Part shown: in pieces, positions 45,108-54,891 of the stretch
Position numbering within the stretch: position 1 is the stretch's first letter
Layout of the letters: each line of letters begins with the position of its first letter
Source: JAAYOS01 sp050950785
GTDB lineage: Bacteria > Bacillota > Clostridia > Oscillospirales > JAAYOS01
Length of the DNA: 64,000 nucleotides
Assembly: GCA_050950785.1 (NCBI GenBank)
Contig: JBMNIG010000023.1
Location: 7,546 to 71,545, forward strand
Direction: 5' to 3'
Notes under the pieces: model-generated
The model's database searches: none
What the model was told of the DNA's origin: nothing
The model's input: only the letters and a program-made list of their open reading frames with translations
Translations under genes and position numbers: made by a program

Positions 45108-46541
45108 ATGCAACCATTCAAAATCAATTTGCCCGACGAAGTTCGTTTTGCTATTGATGCACTCGAACAGCATGGTCATGATGCCTATGTCGTTGGAGGA
45201 TGCGTTCGCGATTCAATAATGGGCAGAAAGCCTCATGATTGGGACATTACAACTAACGCTACACCTGCTCGGATACAAAAAGTGTTTTCGGGTTTTCCTC
45301 AGGCTTTAGACGGTCTGAAACACGGTACTGTCACAATTATACTTGACCATAAACCTGTTGAAATAACCACCTATCGAATAGACGGTAATTATTCCGATGG
45401 ACGCAGGCCTGACACCATAACCTTTACGTCCGATTTGATAGAGGATCTTGCACGTAGAGATTTTACTATCAATGCATGTGCATATGGTAGGGAAGGACTG
45501 ATCGACCCGTTTGGAGGAGAGCATGACATAAAAACTCGATTGATCCGATGTGTAGGTGATCCTGTAAGCCGGTTTAATGAGGATGCACTTCGCATCCTTC
45601 GCGGCATGAGGTTTGCTTCTCAACTATCCTTTACTGTGGAAAATCAAACAAAAGAAGCTATGATGAAATGCACACCTCTACTCAAAAAAATATCACAGGA
45701 ACGAATTACAGACGAACTATCAAAAACATTGATGGGGATAAATGTGCAAAATGTTCTAAATGAGTTTCGTGACGTTTTGCTTTTTTTAATACCTGAATTA
45801 GAACAGCTCTCATCGCTCTCCGGAAACGCGATCGACCACACCGACCTTTTGAGTCATTCTATAAGAGCTATCGCCATTGCTGATCGTGACCTTGCCCTGC
45901 GTATAGCTTTATTGTTACGAGGCATTGGCAAATCGAATTCCTTAGACCACATAGCAACATCGGATGACAAGACATCATTGCCGAATATATCAGCTAAGTC
46001 CGTATCTGCTCAATCCGCCGAAACATCAGTAAAGGCTGTAGAAAAAATACTAAAAAGAATGCGTTTCCCAATACGAATCATAAAACAGGTAACTATTATT
46101 ATTCGCTATGTCGATGAGTATATCGCTCCAACACCTGCCGGTGTTAAACGAATATTGCGATATACCGGAATTGAACCCTTTAGACTTCTGTTAAAAGCAA
46201 AGCGCGCTCTTGCCTCATCAGAAAACTATCCGCCCGAACCGCCCGAAAGTTCAAGATTTCACAATAAAACAAAACTCCAATATGATCCAAAACACCTCAA
46301 TATGTTGAACTCTAAAGAGATAGATGCTCTTGAAAGTATCCTAGATACAGTAATCGAGCAAAACGCGTGCATATTTTTAAGTGATTTAGCAGTCAGCGGC
46401 AATGATCTTATCGCAGTCGGGATCCCTCAGGGCAAGAAAATTGGTGAAATCCTAAACAGGCTGCTTGACCTTGTAATTGAAGGTAAAGTTGAAAATAAAA
46501 AAGACGCGCTCCTTGCTGAAGCACGCAGACTTATGCACTAA
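45108..46541 (+). CDS. cca: CCA-adding tRNA nucleotidyltransferase
   Basis: Class II nucleotidyltransferase that builds or repairs tRNA 3' CCA ends; 477 aa. Catalytic head: Gly-Gly-x-x-Arg-Asp in VVGGCVRDSIMG (30-35), with the metal Asp pair in HDWDITT (Asp44, Asp46). The RRDFTINA segment follows, then the flexible-loop/ERDW-type region DPFGGEHDIKTRLIRCVGDP and the helical body with EDALRILRGMRF. The C-terminal HD-domain positions are degenerate: LLLRGIGK stands where LLHDIGK is expected. ATG at 45108 follows GGGTGACG. It lies 630 nt after three tRNA genes that already encode CCA. Confidence 0.92.
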   Translation: MQPFKINLPDEVRFAIDALEQHGHDAYVVGGCVRDSIMGRKPHDWDITTNATPARIQKVFSGFPQALDGLKHGTVTIILDHKPVEITTYRIDGNYSDGRRPDTITFTSDLIEDLARRDFTINACAYGREGLIDPFGGEHDIKTRLIRCVGDPVSRFNEDALRILRGMRFASQLSFTVENQTKEAMMKCTPLLKKISQERITDELSKTLMGINVQNVLNEFRDVLLFLIPELEQLSSLSGNAIDHTDLLSHSIRAIAIADRDLALRIALLLRGIGKSNSLDHIATSDDKTSLPNISAKSVSAQSAETSVKAVEKILKRMRFPIRIIKQVTIIIRYVDEYIAPTPAGVKRILRYTGIEPFRLLLKAKRALASSENYPPEPPESSRFHNKTKLQYDPKHLNMLNSKEIDALESILDTVIEQNACIFLSDLAVSGNDLIAVGIPQGKKIGEILNRLLDLVIEGKVENKKDALLAEARRLMH

Positions 46542-46853
46542 AATTATCTTTATCTTACAGTTTTAACAGAGAAAACTCCTTGCTCATGATATGCTCACTT
46601 TAGGGTAGACAGTAAAAATAGTAAAACTGTTTACCATAAGGATGAGTATATTTTTATGGGAAGATCGAGCAGAGCATTTTGTTGATGAATAAATACTGAA
46701 CTTGCCTATATTGTGTGAACGCAAAAGGACATGCCACAGAAATGAGGAAAGCAAGACAACAGAACCGTCACCTTCTCATGGGAAAAGAAAATAGCAAAAC
46801 CCTCACCTTATCAACAAAGGAGCCCTAACAAGGGCTCCTTGAATTTGATTTTA
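46542..46853. other. Intergenic region with a dispersed repeat copy
   Basis: Contains an inverted repeat GGTAGACAGT...ACTGTTTACC (about 46603-46635) and a copy of the dispersed repeat in reverse (CAAGACAACAGAACCGTCAC, from 46752). No gene supported. Confidence 0.5.
46817..46840 (-). terminator. Hairpin after glyS and cca
   Basis: Ten-bp perfect stem AAGGAGCCCT / AGGGCTCCTT with a 4-nt loop, 13 nt past the glyS stop. The T-tract is weak on both sides, so strand use is uncertain. Confidence 0.55.
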
Positions 46854-48251
46854 TTAATAAGCGAGTCTTTCTTCAAGCCATGCTTCCAATTCGTCGATTG
46901 CTATACGCACTTGCTCCATTGAATCACGCATACGCACTGTGACACATTTGTCTTCCAACGAATCAAAGTCGAAGGTGATACAGAACGGAGTACCGATCTC
47001 GTCCTGACGACGATAGCGCTTACCAATGGAACCTGCTTCGTCATAGTCTACCATGAACTTCTTCGACAGAGCTTCGTAAATCGGAAATGCATCTTCCGAA
47101 AGCTTCTTGGACAGCGGCAGAACTGCTGCCTTAATAGGTGCCAGTGCAGGATGCAAGTGTAAAACTGTACGAACGTCGTTTTTCTCTGCATCGATCACTT
47201 CTTCATCATATGCATCGATCAGAAATGCCAGCATTACGCGGTCTGCGCCAAGGGAAGGCTCAACAACATATGGTATATATCTCTCGTTGGTTTCGGGATC
47301 GATATACTCCATTGATTCTCCGGAATGCTCTTGATGCGATTTAAGGTCGAAGTCGGTTCGGTCAGCAATTCCCCAAAGCTCACCCCATCCAAACGGGAAT
47401 AGAAATTCAAAGTCGGTCGTTGCCTTGGAGTAGTGGCTTAGTTCCTCGGGGGAATGATCACGCAGACGCAGATTTTCCTCTCTCATTCCCAGATCAAGAA
47501 GCCACTTCTTGCAGAATTCACGCCAATAAGAGAACCACTCAAGATCTGTGCCCGGCTTGCAGAAGAACTGCATCTCCATCTGCTCAAACTCACGGGTGCG
47601 GAACGTGAAGTTACCGGGTGTGATCTCATTTCTGAATGACTTTCCTATCTGAGCAACGCCAAAAGGTATCTTCTTTCTTGTGGTCCTCTGAACATTCTTA
47701 AAGTTTACGAAGATGCCTTGAGCGGTCTCAGGTCTTAGATATATTTCGGATGCAGACTCCTCTGTGACACCCTGGAACGTCTTAAACATCATATTGAACT
47801 TCCTGATATCGGTAAAGTCGGATTTGCCGCAGGAAGGACAGGGGATATCGTTGTCACGGATGTATTTTGAGAGTTCCTCATTTGAGAAAGCCTCTACCTG
47901 CATGGATATGTCTTTTGCCGAGTTGTACTCTTCAACAAGTTTGTCTGCCCGATGACGCATCTTACAGGACTTGCAGTCTATGAGAGGATCATTGAAGTTG
48001 ACAACGTGCCCTGACGCAACCCAAACTTGCGGGTTCATAAGTATAGCCGCGTCGAGACCCACATTGTACTTGCTCTCCTGAACAAACTTCTTCCACCAAG
48101 CCTTTTTTACATTGTTCTTTAACTCCACACCCAGTGGTCCATAGTCCCAGGAGTTAGCCAGTCCACCATAAATTTCAGAGCCGGGGTAAACAAATCCACG
48201 ATTTTTGCACAGAGCAACAATCTTGTCCATGGTCTTTTCGGTGTTTTTCAT
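46854..48251 (-). CDS. glyS: Glycyl-tRNA synthetase, single-chain (alpha2) type
   Basis: Class II aminoacyl-tRNA synthetase charging tRNA-Gly; about 465 aa. Motif-like segments CKNRGFVYPGSEIYGGLANS near the N-terminus, YLRPETAQGIFVNF, the motif 2 region GKSFRNEITPGNFTFRTREF, DRTDFDLKSH and motif 3 VEPSLGADRVMLAFL, plus the C-terminal anticodon-binding domain. A zinc-like pair CKSC / CPSCGK lies around 95-160. Start set at ATG 48251 (MKNTEKTMDKIV); a start 18 nt upstream is possible. No T-box leader is visible in the 90-nt gap before it. Confidence 0.95.
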   Translation of the reverse strand: MKNTEKTMDKIVALCKNRGFVYPGSEIYGGLANSWDYGPLGVELKNNVKKAWWKKFVQESKYNVGLDAAILMNPQVWVASGHVVNFNDPLIDCKSCKMRHRADKLVEEYNSAKDISMQVEAFSNEELSKYIRDNDIPCPSCGKSDFTDIRKFNMMFKTFQGVTEESASEIYLRPETAQGIFVNFKNVQRTTRKKIPFGVAQIGKSFRNEITPGNFTFRTREFEQMEMQFFCKPGTDLEWFSYWREFCKKWLLDLGMREENLRLRDHSPEELSHYSKATTDFEFLFPFGWGELWGIADRTDFDLKSHQEHSGESMEYIDPETNERYIPYVVEPSLGADRVMLAFLIDAYDEEVIDAEKNDVRTVLHLHPALAPIKAAVLPLSKKLSEDAFPIYEALSKKFMVDYDEAGSIGKRYRRQDEIGTPFCITFDFDSLEDKCVTVRMRDSMEQVRIAIDELEAWLEERLAY

Positions 48252-48359
48252 ACCTATTTCATCGCCCATTCTATTAAAATCTTTGATCTCACTATAGTTC
48301 CTGTATTATACGTTATTGGAACTTTCACGTCAAGTATATGGCAGTGTTGTATGCTTTTG

Positions 48360-50840
48360 TTAAGGTGCTTGAATATATATTTGGTCTGCATGATATTGAT
48401 TTGGTTCTGATGAGCTTACTATTATAACACTATCTCCAAAAGCCAAATCTGATATCTTCCCAGTGCTCACTGAAAAGTCCGATCCGACAATAAAAATGTC
48501 TGTATCCTTATCTGTCATATATGCTGTTGAGTTGACTACTACGATCCCGTCACCCACGATCGATGCAGTACCTATCACATCATCATAAGGCTCAAAGGTG
48601 TATTCTCCCCATTCTGAAACGGTGTATCTATACAATCCCACCGACAAATCGCTGTTACTTTCGCTTACAGACAATGTTCCTTCCTTGCCATCCATAAATA
48701 CAGGATATGTGTAGATAACTTCTCCTTTTGGAGAAACTGTCATAGTGGGTCCGTCTGTTACAAATACTATTTGCGATGTTGAGAAGATCTGTTTTGCAGA
48801 AATAAGAAAGACTACCTTTGCAATATTGTTCTCATGCACTACAGCTCCGCTTGAAACTTCATATTCAGACATTTCACCAACGCCGATATATGTTTTTGCC
48901 GTATTCTTCTCCTGATCATAACTTACATAGACAGTCCTATTATCAGCATATATACTCCCCTCAACAAGATTTGGGTTACCAAAATCAATGTTTCCACTCA
49001 GATTCGTCAGAGATACTTTTTCTGTTGATAGAGCCACAAAGCTATCTTCGCTGCCAATATCACTTTCACTCTCCCATGATGTAAATGAAGCAATCTTTCC
49101 AACTAAAAGGTTTTCATTAGGTGTATGAGCATCAAAATAGTTGTTAAGCTCGCTTTCCGACATGGACTTTATCAGCTTACTGTTTAAGCTTCCAACTCTT
49201 CTCACTCCAATTGTGCCGTCTTCAAACAGTAGCCTCACATAAGCAATCGGTTCATAGTCGGGCCAGGAACCTACAGATGCTGCTGTCTCAAGTATATATG
49301 CGTATTGACTGATCGACTGCTCCTTAGGGATTGAAATAAAAACAATATTTCCGCCACCATCCAGATAGAATGTCCGCTTCTTGTAGAAATTGTCGCCATC
49401 AGCGATCCAATCGGCAAATGTCACAGAGTCGGAGTTGCTGCCGTCAATATCATCTAATGCAAGTGATGATGCTCCGTATAAAATGCCGTTGATGGTTGCT
49501 TTTCCATATGCAGGTATGCACGAAGTCATTTCGCCATCAAAGGATTCGGCTTTTCGCACATTCAGCTTGCCTCCTACCTCATAGGCCAGCACAACATCTC
49601 CGACACTCAGGCTTGAAAAAGAAGTAACGTTTTTCGAGTTCCAGTTACCGGGAATACTGTCAAATTGAATGTTTCCCACTCCGGTTGTCCTTTTTACTGT
49701 CACAAAAGCAGCGACCTCAATAATTTTTATCATATAATCGACTTTGCCATCTCTGTCATTGTCAATGGCGGTGAGCTTTTCTCCTGCGCTGTTTGAATTG
49801 AACTGATCAAACAACGGTACGCCTAAAGATTTTGTAACGCAAACAGGAGCAGCTGTGTCAATTTTTAATCCGTTTTCAGAAAGCCAATAGCGCAGAGAAC
49901 CATTATCCCTTTCACTTTTATCATTCAGGGCCGTGTATGTGGTGACAGTCTTATTTATAGGTCTCACGTTCGCCGCACCGTATATATTTGTAAGACTATT
50001 ACCATTTGTATAAATTATTACCGCCTTTCCGATGTCTTCAAACTTAGTAGACACACTGTATGTACCGGTTTTGCCTATTCCTCCTTCAGGCACTTCAATG
50101 GTTGTCTTTCCCCTAAGGTTTATATCAGTATCTTCGTTTGCAGTAACTACACCTATATTTTTCTCGAGGTCAAAAAATTGTTTGCCGAATGTAGATTCTG
50201 AGAATATATGATTTTTGTTTCTGTCATAAGTGATCGTCCGGGAATCGATCATATTTTTTGTTAGTATCGCCGCGTCACCTCTAAGCACATAGGCATCGGG
50301 ATTGCCGTAATATCCGGTAGTCAAACCCGCACTGACTGCTACATCGATAACGTTGAATTTCCAATATATATTATTTATAAAGCCCTCAATAACAGAATCA
50401 TATCCAAGGGCTGCTAGCAGGATCTTCATATGCTCAATTCCTGTAATCAGTCCGTTGGGGTCAAACTTTCCATTTCCCTTCCCGGAGGCATATCCTTTTA
50501 GAACCAAGTAGTTGATATATCCAGCGCCCCAAAAGTCATCAGGCACATCTGTAAATAGTGAGAAACCAATTTTTTTATATGAATCTGCATTGTCATCATA
50601 TCCGGTCCTTGCGACATATATCAACTTGGCTGCCTGAGCCCGTGTCAGATATCCATTCGGATCTATATTGCCGTCCTCATAGCCCTTCATTATTCCCAGA
50701 CTACTCAACATTTGCAAAGACTCAATCGTCTCCGTTGATATGTTATCATCAAAATTGGATATCGAACCTGATACGGCTGTTCCTATCTGAGTTATACATA
50801 GTATAAATGTGATAATAAGTGAAATGGCGCGCTTTGCCAT
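48360..50840 (-). CDS. S-layer homology (SLH) domain exoprotein
   Basis: Secreted surface protein, 826 aa. ATG at 50840 follows GGGAGG; signal peptide about 1-25 (ISLIITFILCITQIGTAVSG). Three N-terminal SLH modules (about 30-205): GIMKGYEDGNIDPNGYLTRA, GYASGKGNGKFDPNGLITGI and a third ending YVLRGDAAILTKNMID. These bind secondary wall polymers. The remaining 600 residues are beta-rich with no family I recognise. They contain repeated short DxDxDG-like turns such as DNDRDGKVDYM. It ends 90 nt from the glyS start region. Probable wall or S-layer protein. Confidence 0.88.
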   Translation of the reverse strand: MAKRAISLIITFILCITQIGTAVSGSISNFDDNISTETIESLQMLSSLGIMKGYEDGNIDPNGYLTRAQAAKLIYVARTGYDDNADSYKKIGFSLFTDVPDDFWGAGYINYLVLKGYASGKGNGKFDPNGLITGIEHMKILLAALGYDSVIEGFINNIYWKFNVIDVAVSAGLTTGYYGNPDAYVLRGDAAILTKNMIDSRTITYDRNKNHIFSESTFGKQFFDLEKNIGVVTANEDTDINLRGKTTIEVPEGGIGKTGTYSVSTKFEDIGKAVIIYTNGNSLTNIYGAANVRPINKTVTTYTALNDKSERDNGSLRYWLSENGLKIDTAAPVCVTKSLGVPLFDQFNSNSAGEKLTAIDNDRDGKVDYMIKIIEVAAFVTVKRTTGVGNIQFDSIPGNWNSKNVTSFSSLSVGDVVLAYEVGGKLNVRKAESFDGEMTSCIPAYGKATINGILYGASSLALDDIDGSNSDSVTFADWIADGDNFYKKRTFYLDGGGNIVFISIPKEQSISQYAYILETAASVGSWPDYEPIAYVRLLFEDGTIGVRRVGSLNSKLIKSMSESELNNYFDAHTPNENLLVGKIASFTSWESESDIGSEDSFVALSTEKVSLTNLSGNIDFGNPNLVEGSIYADNRTVYVSYDQEKNTAKTYIGVGEMSEYEVSSGAVVHENNIAKVVFLISAKQIFSTSQIVFVTDGPTMTVSPKGEVIYTYPVFMDGKEGTLSVSESNSDLSVGLYRYTVSEWGEYTFEPYDDVIGTASIVGDGIVVVNSTAYMTDKDTDIFIVGSDFSVSTGKISDLAFGDSVIIVSSSEPNQYHADQIYIQAP

Positions 50841-51168
50841 AGAGTTTTAGCCTCCCTGAAAATGATCGTATTATGCTATATACATTGATTTTTGGTTATG
50901 TAGTTGCATACACTACGCTCACAAATTTAGCACAACATAAAATTTACGTCAACATTTTAAGGGATAATGTGGTGGTAATGGATACAACTTTCAGTATTTT
51001 TTGAACTTTTTTCCCTGATTTAAGTTGAATTAACACAAATCGGCTCACATTGTATAAAGCTACTTTCAAAGGAAATACTGTTAATGTCTATAATGATCAC
51101 TCGACAACCGGCAATATCGTGTGGTCATTGATACATTGACTATATATGCCGGAGAAAAGGAGCTTGTT
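50841..51168. other. Divergent intergenic region between the SLH and CBS genes
   Basis: 328 nt, AT-rich, expected to contain promoters for both genes. No gene or structured RNA recognised. Confidence 0.5.
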
Positions 51169-51597
51169 ATGCAGGTAAAGGACTTGATGAGCTCGGGGGT
51201 TGTCTCTATCACACCCGAGGAAAACGCATCCCGCGCCGCGCGTCTTCTTGCAAGACACAATATTGGGGCTCTTCCAGTGTGCTCTACTGATGGAAAAATC
51301 AAGGGTATAATAACTGACCGCGATATTGTACTACGTTGCCTTGCAGCCGACAGTCAGCCGGAAAGCACACAGGTAAGAGAAATCATGACTAAAAATGTTG
51401 TCACTGTCTCTCCGGAGGATGACCTAAGAGAGGCTTCAAGGCTTATGGCTGAAAAGCAAATTCGCAGGCTTCCTGTGGCTGAAGACGGGCATGTTGTAGG
51501 TATGCTTTCCCTTGGAGATCTTGCACGGACCCAACAGTTTGATATGGAAGCATCAAAGGCATTAAGCGAAATCTCTTCTAATATAAAAAAGCTATAG
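51169..51597 (+). CDS. Two-CBS-domain protein
   Basis: Cytoplasmic regulatory protein, 142 aa, two tandem CBS domains forming one Bateman module that usually binds adenosine nucleotides. CBS1 MQVKDLMSSGVVSITPEENA to GIITDRDIVLR; CBS2 VREIMTKNVVTVSPEDDLRE to GMLSLGDLAR. A short helical tail (SKALSEISSNIKKL) ends the protein. ATG at 51169 follows AAGGAGC; an upstream in-frame start at 51121 lacks a site. Its partner enzyme or channel is not in the window. Confidence 0.93.
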   Translation: MQVKDLMSSGVVSITPEENASRAARLLARHNIGALPVCSTDGKIKGIITDRDIVLRCLAADSQPESTQVREIMTKNVVTVSPEDDLREASRLMAEKQIRRLPVAEDGHVVGMLSLGDLARTQQFDMEASKALSEISSNIKKL

Positions 51598-51654
51598 ATC
51601 GCAAGGATCAAGCATTCTAAATTCCACCAACTACGTATTTAACATAAATGTCAT

Positions 51655-51686
51655 GATCCCCCTGACCTAAAGTCGGGGGATCTTTT
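51655..51686 (+). terminator. Terminator of the CBS gene
   Basis: GATCCCCC paired with GGGGGATC, inner GAC/GTC pairs, followed by TTTT. Confidence 0.85.
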
Positions 51687-51748
51687 AAGATTCTAGATTA
51701 GAAATATAACTCAATGTAATATGACCCCAAATAATTACGGTAATACAG

Positions 51749-51791
51749 CAAAAAGGATGAGAGCCGACTGCTAATAGTCAGCTCTCATCCT
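51749..51791 (-). terminator. Terminator of htrA
   Basis: AGGATGAGAGC / GCTCTCATCCT (51754-51764, 51781-51791), with a T-tract on the minus strand at 51753-51749. Confidence 0.85.
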
Positions 51792-51854
51792 ATTTAGAGA
51801 GGTGTCTTGGAGTCCAATATATAAAAAGTATTGGATGCGTGTTGTATGCCAGTT

Positions 51855-53342
51855 TTATGGAACTAAGAAAGATCCCTGGCTCATATCGATTACGGCTTCA
51901 TCCATCAGCTCAAAAGTTATTTCCAGATATTTGCCGTTTCGATAAACTTTTACTGTAAACAGATCCCCGGCAACATATTCCTCTTTGATGCGATTGATCT
52001 CCGAAGCGGATTTGACTTCCTTGCCCTGTGCTTCAACAATAATGTCGTTTACCTGAAGCCCTTTCTTGTAAGCATCTGCCTCAGGATGAACATAGTATAC
52101 CCCAACACCCTGGGGAACATTGAAATATCTTGCCTGGCTTTCGGAAATCGTCTTGACATTTATTCCAATGGAAGGACGTCCTTTTACATAACCATACTGG
52201 ATCAGTTCATCAATAATAGGCTTTGCTGTATTTGTTGGTATTGCAAATCCAAGTCCTTCTACATTTGTATAGTAGTCCTGCATTTTCAGGGTGTTAATCC
52301 CGATTACCTGTCCGTACTTGTTGATCAACGGTCCCCCGGAGTTTCCTGAGTTGATCGCTGCATTGGTTTGAATGAGAGTCATTGTTCTCTCTTCAACAAC
52401 AACATCGCGATTGATTGCAGATATTATTCCGTCTGTAACAGTACCCATAAGATCCAATCCCAATGGATTGCCGATGGCAACAGCCAAGTCACCCACTTTA
52501 AGAGCATCGGAGTCACCAAACTCTGCAGGGATCAGGTCGTTAGCTTCTATTTTGATCACAGCAAGATCGCTTCGCTTGTCCCGTCCAACCAACTTGGCGT
52601 CATATGTTTTGCCGTTCATGAGAGTTATGCTGATGTTTTCAGCAGAATCTATGACATGGTTGTTTGTGATGATGTACCCATCGGAAGACATTATGATACC
52701 GGTTCCTGAATAGCTAGACGTTCCATAGAGAGAACGAACCGAGGAAACCACACCAACAACTGATGGCATTACTTTTTCTGCAATCTCAGAAACAGTTAAG
52801 ACAGCGCCGGACTCTCTTGCTACGGGCGTTGTTTTTGGAGCCGGAGGATCATTTATCTCCAGTACCGGTCCGTTAGGATTGACTTCCCGTAGGGTGGTTG
52901 ATTTATCTTTTTCTCCATTGTCGATGGGAGCATTTGGAACTGTGTTTTGATTTGTTCTTCTGTCTATGCGTTCAAGACTAAATACTATATCCCCATCACC
53001 AGGAACTATTTCATAGAACAGTGATAGAGTTCCCACAGTTCCGACAAGAATCGCTGCTACAATAAGAAGTGAAAATACCGTCCTAAGGCCCCGTGCACCA
53101 CGACGACGTTTCTTCGCTGCGGGTTCCGATTGGACATAATTTATCGGACTTGGTACTGATGTCGGGTCTTGGGATCTTTCATAGTTTCGATAATAGTATG
53201 TCGGTTGGTTGTCCTTTCGCATATCAAAAGAATCATTGCTATGAGTGTTCATATTGTCACTTGGAATGTTTCCCGAGTTATCATTCGAATCAGGGTCATT
53301 GGGGAAATTTCCGTAAGGGTTGTTATATTGATTTCCGCTCAT
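51855..53342 (-). CDS. htrA: HtrA/DegP-type membrane serine protease with PDZ domain
   Basis: Surface quality-control protease, 495 aa. Asn/Ser/Asp-rich cytoplasmic N-terminus (1-75), TM anchor about 87-110, linker, trypsin-like domain with catalytic His229 (IITNNHV), Asp259 (KRSDLAV) and Ser335 (INSGNSGGPLI), then one PDZ domain (about 390-480) with GVYYVHPEADAYKKGLQVND. ATG at 53342 follows AAGGAGAA. It is divergent from dnaA, a position where rpmH would sit in many Firmicutes. Confidence 0.95.
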   Translation of the reverse strand: MSGNQYNNPYGNFPNDPDSNDNSGNIPSDNMNTHSNDSFDMRKDNQPTYYYRNYERSQDPTSVPSPINYVQSEPAAKKRRRGARGLRTVFSLLIVAAILVGTVGTLSLFYEIVPGDGDIVFSLERIDRRTNQNTVPNAPIDNGEKDKSTTLREVNPNGPVLEINDPPAPKTTPVARESGAVLTVSEIAEKVMPSVVGVVSSVRSLYGTSSYSGTGIIMSSDGYIITNNHVIDSAENISITLMNGKTYDAKLVGRDKRSDLAVIKIEANDLIPAEFGDSDALKVGDLAVAIGNPLGLDLMGTVTDGIISAINRDVVVEERTMTLIQTNAAINSGNSGGPLINKYGQVIGINTLKMQDYYTNVEGLGFAIPTNTAKPIIDELIQYGYVKGRPSIGINVKTISESQARYFNVPQGVGVYYVHPEADAYKKGLQVNDIIVEAQGKEVKSASEINRIKEEYVAGDLFTVKVYRNGKYLEITFELMDEAVIDMSQGSFLVP

Positions 53343-53462
53343 TATGATTCTCCTTCTTTGTTGAGTTTTTCTGCTGTTTGGCTGTATTTTATCAGTAATA
53401 TTTTATTAATACATGAAGTTAATGTGAACTATTTATGAATCCCTCTGTAAAGTCCGTATTGC

Positions 53463-53491
53463 TTGCGGAAAGGGGCGGTTTATGCTATAAT
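53463..53491 (+). promoter_or_regulatory. Promoter of dnaA
   Basis: TTGCGG (53463-53468), 17 nt, TATAAT (53486-53491). The ATG at 53578 lies 86 nt further on. Confidence 0.65.
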
Positions 53492-53577
53492 TTCTGAAAG
53501 ATTATATCGGTTCATGCGTCCTCCACGTGGAACGCTGAACCTTATTTATATAACACACGTGGAGAATGGAGCCTCGC

Positions 53578-54891
53578 ATGTCACAGGCTGAAGAAATATG
53601 GAAAAAAGTAATAGAGATGTTGAGTAAAAAGTTGACATCAACTACGATCAACACTTTTTTTGAAGGCACAGAAGGCGTAGACATTACCGGAAGCGCAATC
53701 GTAGTTTCTGTGCGTTCAGTTGTTGCAAAAGAAGCAATTTCCACACACTACATAAATATGATAGAGGAATGTCTCCTTCAGCTTTTCTCAGTGCCTATCT
53801 CCTGCATCCTTCTCTCCGGGGAGGAAGAACTCAGTGCCTTTCGCGCGAGTAAAAACGGAGATAACGGCCTTTGGACTACAAACGAATTTACATTTGCAAA
53901 CTTCGTTGTGGGACCTTCGAACCGCTTCGCACACGCCGCTGCTGTCGCTGTTGCAAATAGTCCTGCCGCTGCATATAACCCCCTTTTCATTTATGGTGGT
54001 TCCGGATTGGGAAAAACACATTTGCTTTATGCAATAGCAAATAAAATTCGCAAAGAAAAACCATCACAAAAAATCATATACAAGCGGGGAGAAGATTTTA
54101 CAAACGAATTGATAGCCGCTATCAGGGCCGGAAAAAACGTTGAATTCCGTGAAAAGTACCGTGGTGCCGACTTATTTTTAATAGACGACACACAGTTTAT
54201 TGCAGGTAAGGACTCAACTCAGGAAGAGTTCTTCCACACTTTCAATGCTCTTTATGAAGCAGGGAAGCAAATCGTTCTTACTGCGGACAGACCACCAAAA
54301 GAGATGGCCCGACTTGAAGATCGCTTAAAATCTCGATTTGAATGGGGTCTTCTCTGTGATATCCAACCACCCGACCTCGAAACCCGTGTTGCCATAATTC
54401 GAAACAAGGCGACAGCCATCGGACTTGACATCAATGATGAAGCCGTGATGTACATGGCAGAGAATATTACTGCAAATGTACGCCAAATTGAAGGAGTTGT
54501 CAAGAAACTTCAGGCATACAAATATCTTTTGGATGCCAAAATTGATGTATCCACTGTTTCAAAAGCCATCAAAGATATTTTTCAAGAAAATCCGGGGCTC
54601 AATCCTACACCGGAAATTATCATAGAAGAAACAGAGAAGTTCTACGGTCTAAATCATGGTGAAATAGTGGGAGGCAGTCGTGGCCGTGCTATAACTCAAG
54701 CTCGCCATATAGCGGTCTATCTTGTCAGAACTCTTACAAAATTGTCTCTACCCGATATTGGTGCATCTTTTAAGCGACATCATTCCACAATCATGCACTC
54801 AATTGAGACTGTTGAAAACCAGCGTAAAGATGATCCAAAACTGGATGCTGATATAAAGGATCTAATAGAAAACATCAAAGACCATCGCTAA
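53578..54891 (+). CDS. dnaA: Chromosomal replication initiator protein DnaA
   Basis: Initiator that binds DnaA boxes, melts oriC and loads the helicase; 437 aa. Start set at ATG 53578 because GGAG lies six nt upstream; an in-frame ATG at 53566 is possible. Domain I about 1-75, short domain II, AAA+ domain with Walker A GSGLGKT (141-147) and Walker B LFLIDDTQFIAG (Asp203, Asp204). Thr replaces the more usual Ile after the acidic pair. Domain IV has the signature GRAITQARHIAVYLVRTLTK and SFKRHHSTIMHSIETVE. First gene of the origin block. Confidence 0.97.
   Translation: MSQAEEIWKKVIEMLSKKLTSTTINTFFEGTEGVDITGSAIVVSVRSVVAKEAISTHYINMIEECLLQLFSVPISCILLSGEEELSAFRASKNGDNGLWTTNEFTFANFVVGPSNRFAHAAAVAVANSPAAAYNPLFIYGGSGLGKTHLLYAIANKIRKEKPSQKIIYKRGEDFTNELIAAIRAGKNVEFREKYRGADLFLIDDTQFIAGKDSTQEEFFHTFNALYEAGKQIVLTADRPPKEMARLEDRLKSRFEWGLLCDIQPPDLETRVAIIRNKATAIGLDINDEAVMYMAENITANVRQIEGVVKKLQAYKYLLDAKIDVSTVSKAIKDIFQENPGLNPTPEIIIEETEKFYGLNHGEIVGGSRGRAITQARHIAVYLVRTLTKLSLPDIGASFKRHHSTIMHSIETVENQRKDDPKLDADIKDLIENIKDHR

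Noticed and set aside
46542..46740. Insertion-sequence end with a short start of a transposase-like frame
   Set aside because: Only an inverted repeat and about nine codons (MGRSSRAFC) are present; no transposase sequence or second end can be shown.
48252..48359. T-box leader before glyS
   Set aside because: The gap is only about 110 nt and shows neither a T-box sequence nor a terminator/antiterminator pair.
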